From an uncultured Alistipes sp. (GTDB lineage: Bacteria; Bacteroidota; Bacteroidia; Bacteroidales; Rikenellaceae), in contig CAUHCL010000047.1 of the NCBI GenBank assembly GCA_959604655.1, forward strand, positions 1 through 14,584: DNA of 14,584 bases. The letters run 5' to 3'. A model generated the notes under the pieces. That model ran no database searches, had not been told where the DNA came from, and saw only the letters and a program-made list of their open reading frames with translations. The translations under genes and the position numbers were made by a program. Positions 13,559 to 14,584 of the stretch are shown piece after piece; the first letter of the stretch is position 1; each line of letters starts with the position of its first letter.

Positions 13559-14527
13559 ATGTACTGCAAATCGTTCATAATGTTTTTGTCGATGCTCGTT
13601 CTCGCCGAGGCTGCGGGAGCGGCAGGGACGACGGCGGCCGCGCCCGAAAAGCGGACATATCTCTATGCGGTGAAGGATGCCGACTCGCTCTATCTCGACC
13701 ACTACGCGTCGCCCGCAGCCGAAGGGGCACGCCCTTGCATGATCTTCGTGTTCGGCGGCGGCTTCGTGGGCGGCACGCGCGACAACGCCGAGTACCTGCC
13801 CTACTTCGATTATCTCACGCGCAAGGGCTACGACGTGGTGTCGATCGACTACCGACTGGGGCTCAAGCCGCTGCGGGGTGTCGACCGCAAGATCTCCACG
13901 CGCGAGATGGTGGGGCTGTTCAACAACGCAGTGTCGATAGCCGTCGAGGATCTGTTCAGCGCCACCCTCTTCGTGCTCGACAACGCCGACGAGTGGAAGA
14001 TCGACACCGACATGATCGTCACGTGCGGATCGAGCGCGGGCGCCATAACGGTGTTGCAGGCCGAGAACTCCGTATGCAACCGCACCGCGGCGGCGGCCGT
14101 GCTGCCCGCGGGATTCAACTACGCGGGCGTGATCTCGTTCGCGGGCGCGATATTCTCGGTCAGCGGAGCGCCCAAATGGGAGAACGAACCCGCGCCCGTG
14201 ATGTTCTTCCACGGCAACGCCGACAATCAGGTGCCGTTCGAGAAGGCGTCGCTGTTAGGCGTGGGATTCTACGGCTCTAAATTCATATTCGACCAATTCG
14301 AGAAGTACGACTGGCCCAGCTGGTTCTACACGCTCGACTATCAGGACCACGCCATGGCCGTCACACCCATGGACGACAACCGCACCGAGATCATGACCTT
14401 CCTCGACGACTTCGTGCGCGACCGTCGCCGCATGACCGTCATGACCGAGGTGCGCAGCGACGAGTTTCCGCCGCGCAACACCAAGTTCAAGGTGATGGAT
14501 TACGTCAAGGCAAATTATTCGGAGTAG
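13559..14527 (+). CDS. Exported serine alpha/beta-hydrolase (esterase/lipase type)
   Basis: This 322-residue protein has a signal-like N-terminus (about 1-28). The ATG at 13559 gives MYCKSFIMFL; a second in-frame Met at codon 8 is also possible. The hydrolase core has the oxyanion-hole segment FVFGGGFVGG (63-72, like the HGGG of carboxylesterases). It also has the nucleophile elbow GSSAG with Ser159, a probable acid Asp222 in HGNADNQVPF, and His264 in DYQDHAMAV. The triad order and spacing suit an esterase or peptidase that acts outside the cytoplasm, but the substrate cannot be told. No clear promoter is seen in the 115-bp gap after rarA, which holds a large hairpin. Cotranscription with rarA is possible. 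Confidence 0.85.
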   Translation: MYCKSFIMFLSMLVLAEAAGAAGTTAAAPEKRTYLYAVKDADSLYLDHYASPAAEGARPCMIFVFGGGFVGGTRDNAEYLPYFDYLTRKGYDVVSIDYRLGLKPLRGVDRKISTREMVGLFNNAVSIAVEDLFSATLFVLDNADEWKIDTDMIVTCGSSAGAITVLQAENSVCNRTAAAAVLPAGFNYAGVISFAGAIFSVSGAPKWENEPAPVMFFHGNADNQVPFEKASLLGVGFYGSKFIFDQFEKYDWPSWFYTLDYQDHAMAVTPMDDNRTEIMTFLDDFVRDRRRMTVMTEVRSDEFPPRNTKFKVMDYVKANYSE

Positions 14528-14552
14528 ATACCCGTCCCTTGCCTGCAAAATG

Positions 14553-14584
14553 TTTATCTTCGGCGGCTGCGGGGGTCGCGCTTT
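14553..14584. repeat. Dispersed repeat family 1, copy 2 (cut by the window edge)
   Basis: These last 32 nt are identical to 3352-3383, the left arm and half loop of the hairpin in copy 1. The right arm would lie beyond the window. It starts 25 nt after the hydrolase stop codon. Confidence 0.8.

Overview
The window looks like part of a chromosome from a high-GC member of the Bacteroidales, most likely Alistipes or a close Rikenellaceae relative. The evidence is Bacteroidetes-type promoters (TTTG, a 19-21 nt gap, then TAnnTTTG) ahead of several genes, almost no Shine-Dalgarno signal, and families typical of the phylum: a DUF5106/thioredoxin protein, a recF-DUF721 pair, and an NtrC-type regulator carrying a GAFTDA loop. 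The genus is an inference from codon use and gene content; no rRNA is present to test it.

Left edge (1-3037): the 5' end of a TolC-family outer-membrane factor runs leftward, divergent from an NtrC-type sigma-54 activator and its PAS-containing histidine kinase. The 190-bp gap between them holds a sigma-54 promoter pointing at tolC, a 13+13 bp dyad about 100 bp upstream that could serve as the enhancer site, and a housekeeping promoter for the regulator whose -33 box lies inside that dyad. Together they suggest a signal-responsive, self-limited efflux switch.

Middle (3038-6300): a repeat-rich convergent gap is followed by recF and a DUF721/DciA-like gene on the minus strand. Divergent from them are a membrane-anchored TPR protein and a lumazine-synthase-like protein that seems to have lost its catalytic loop, closed by a good intrinsic terminator.

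Right half (6300-14584): minus-strand genes encode a small membrane protein with MORN-like motifs, a secreted protein of unknown function, a beta-carbonic anhydrase and an AraC regulator. The AraC gene is divergent from an exported flavodoxin. Then come an exported DUF5106/thioredoxin protein (minus strand), rarA, and an exported serine alpha/beta-hydrolase.

Several intergenic gaps carry dispersed GC-rich repeats built from hairpins. At least three families recur inside this one window, and in two of them the paired stem bases change together between copies. No tRNA, rRNA, CRISPR array, insertion sequence or phage gene was seen.
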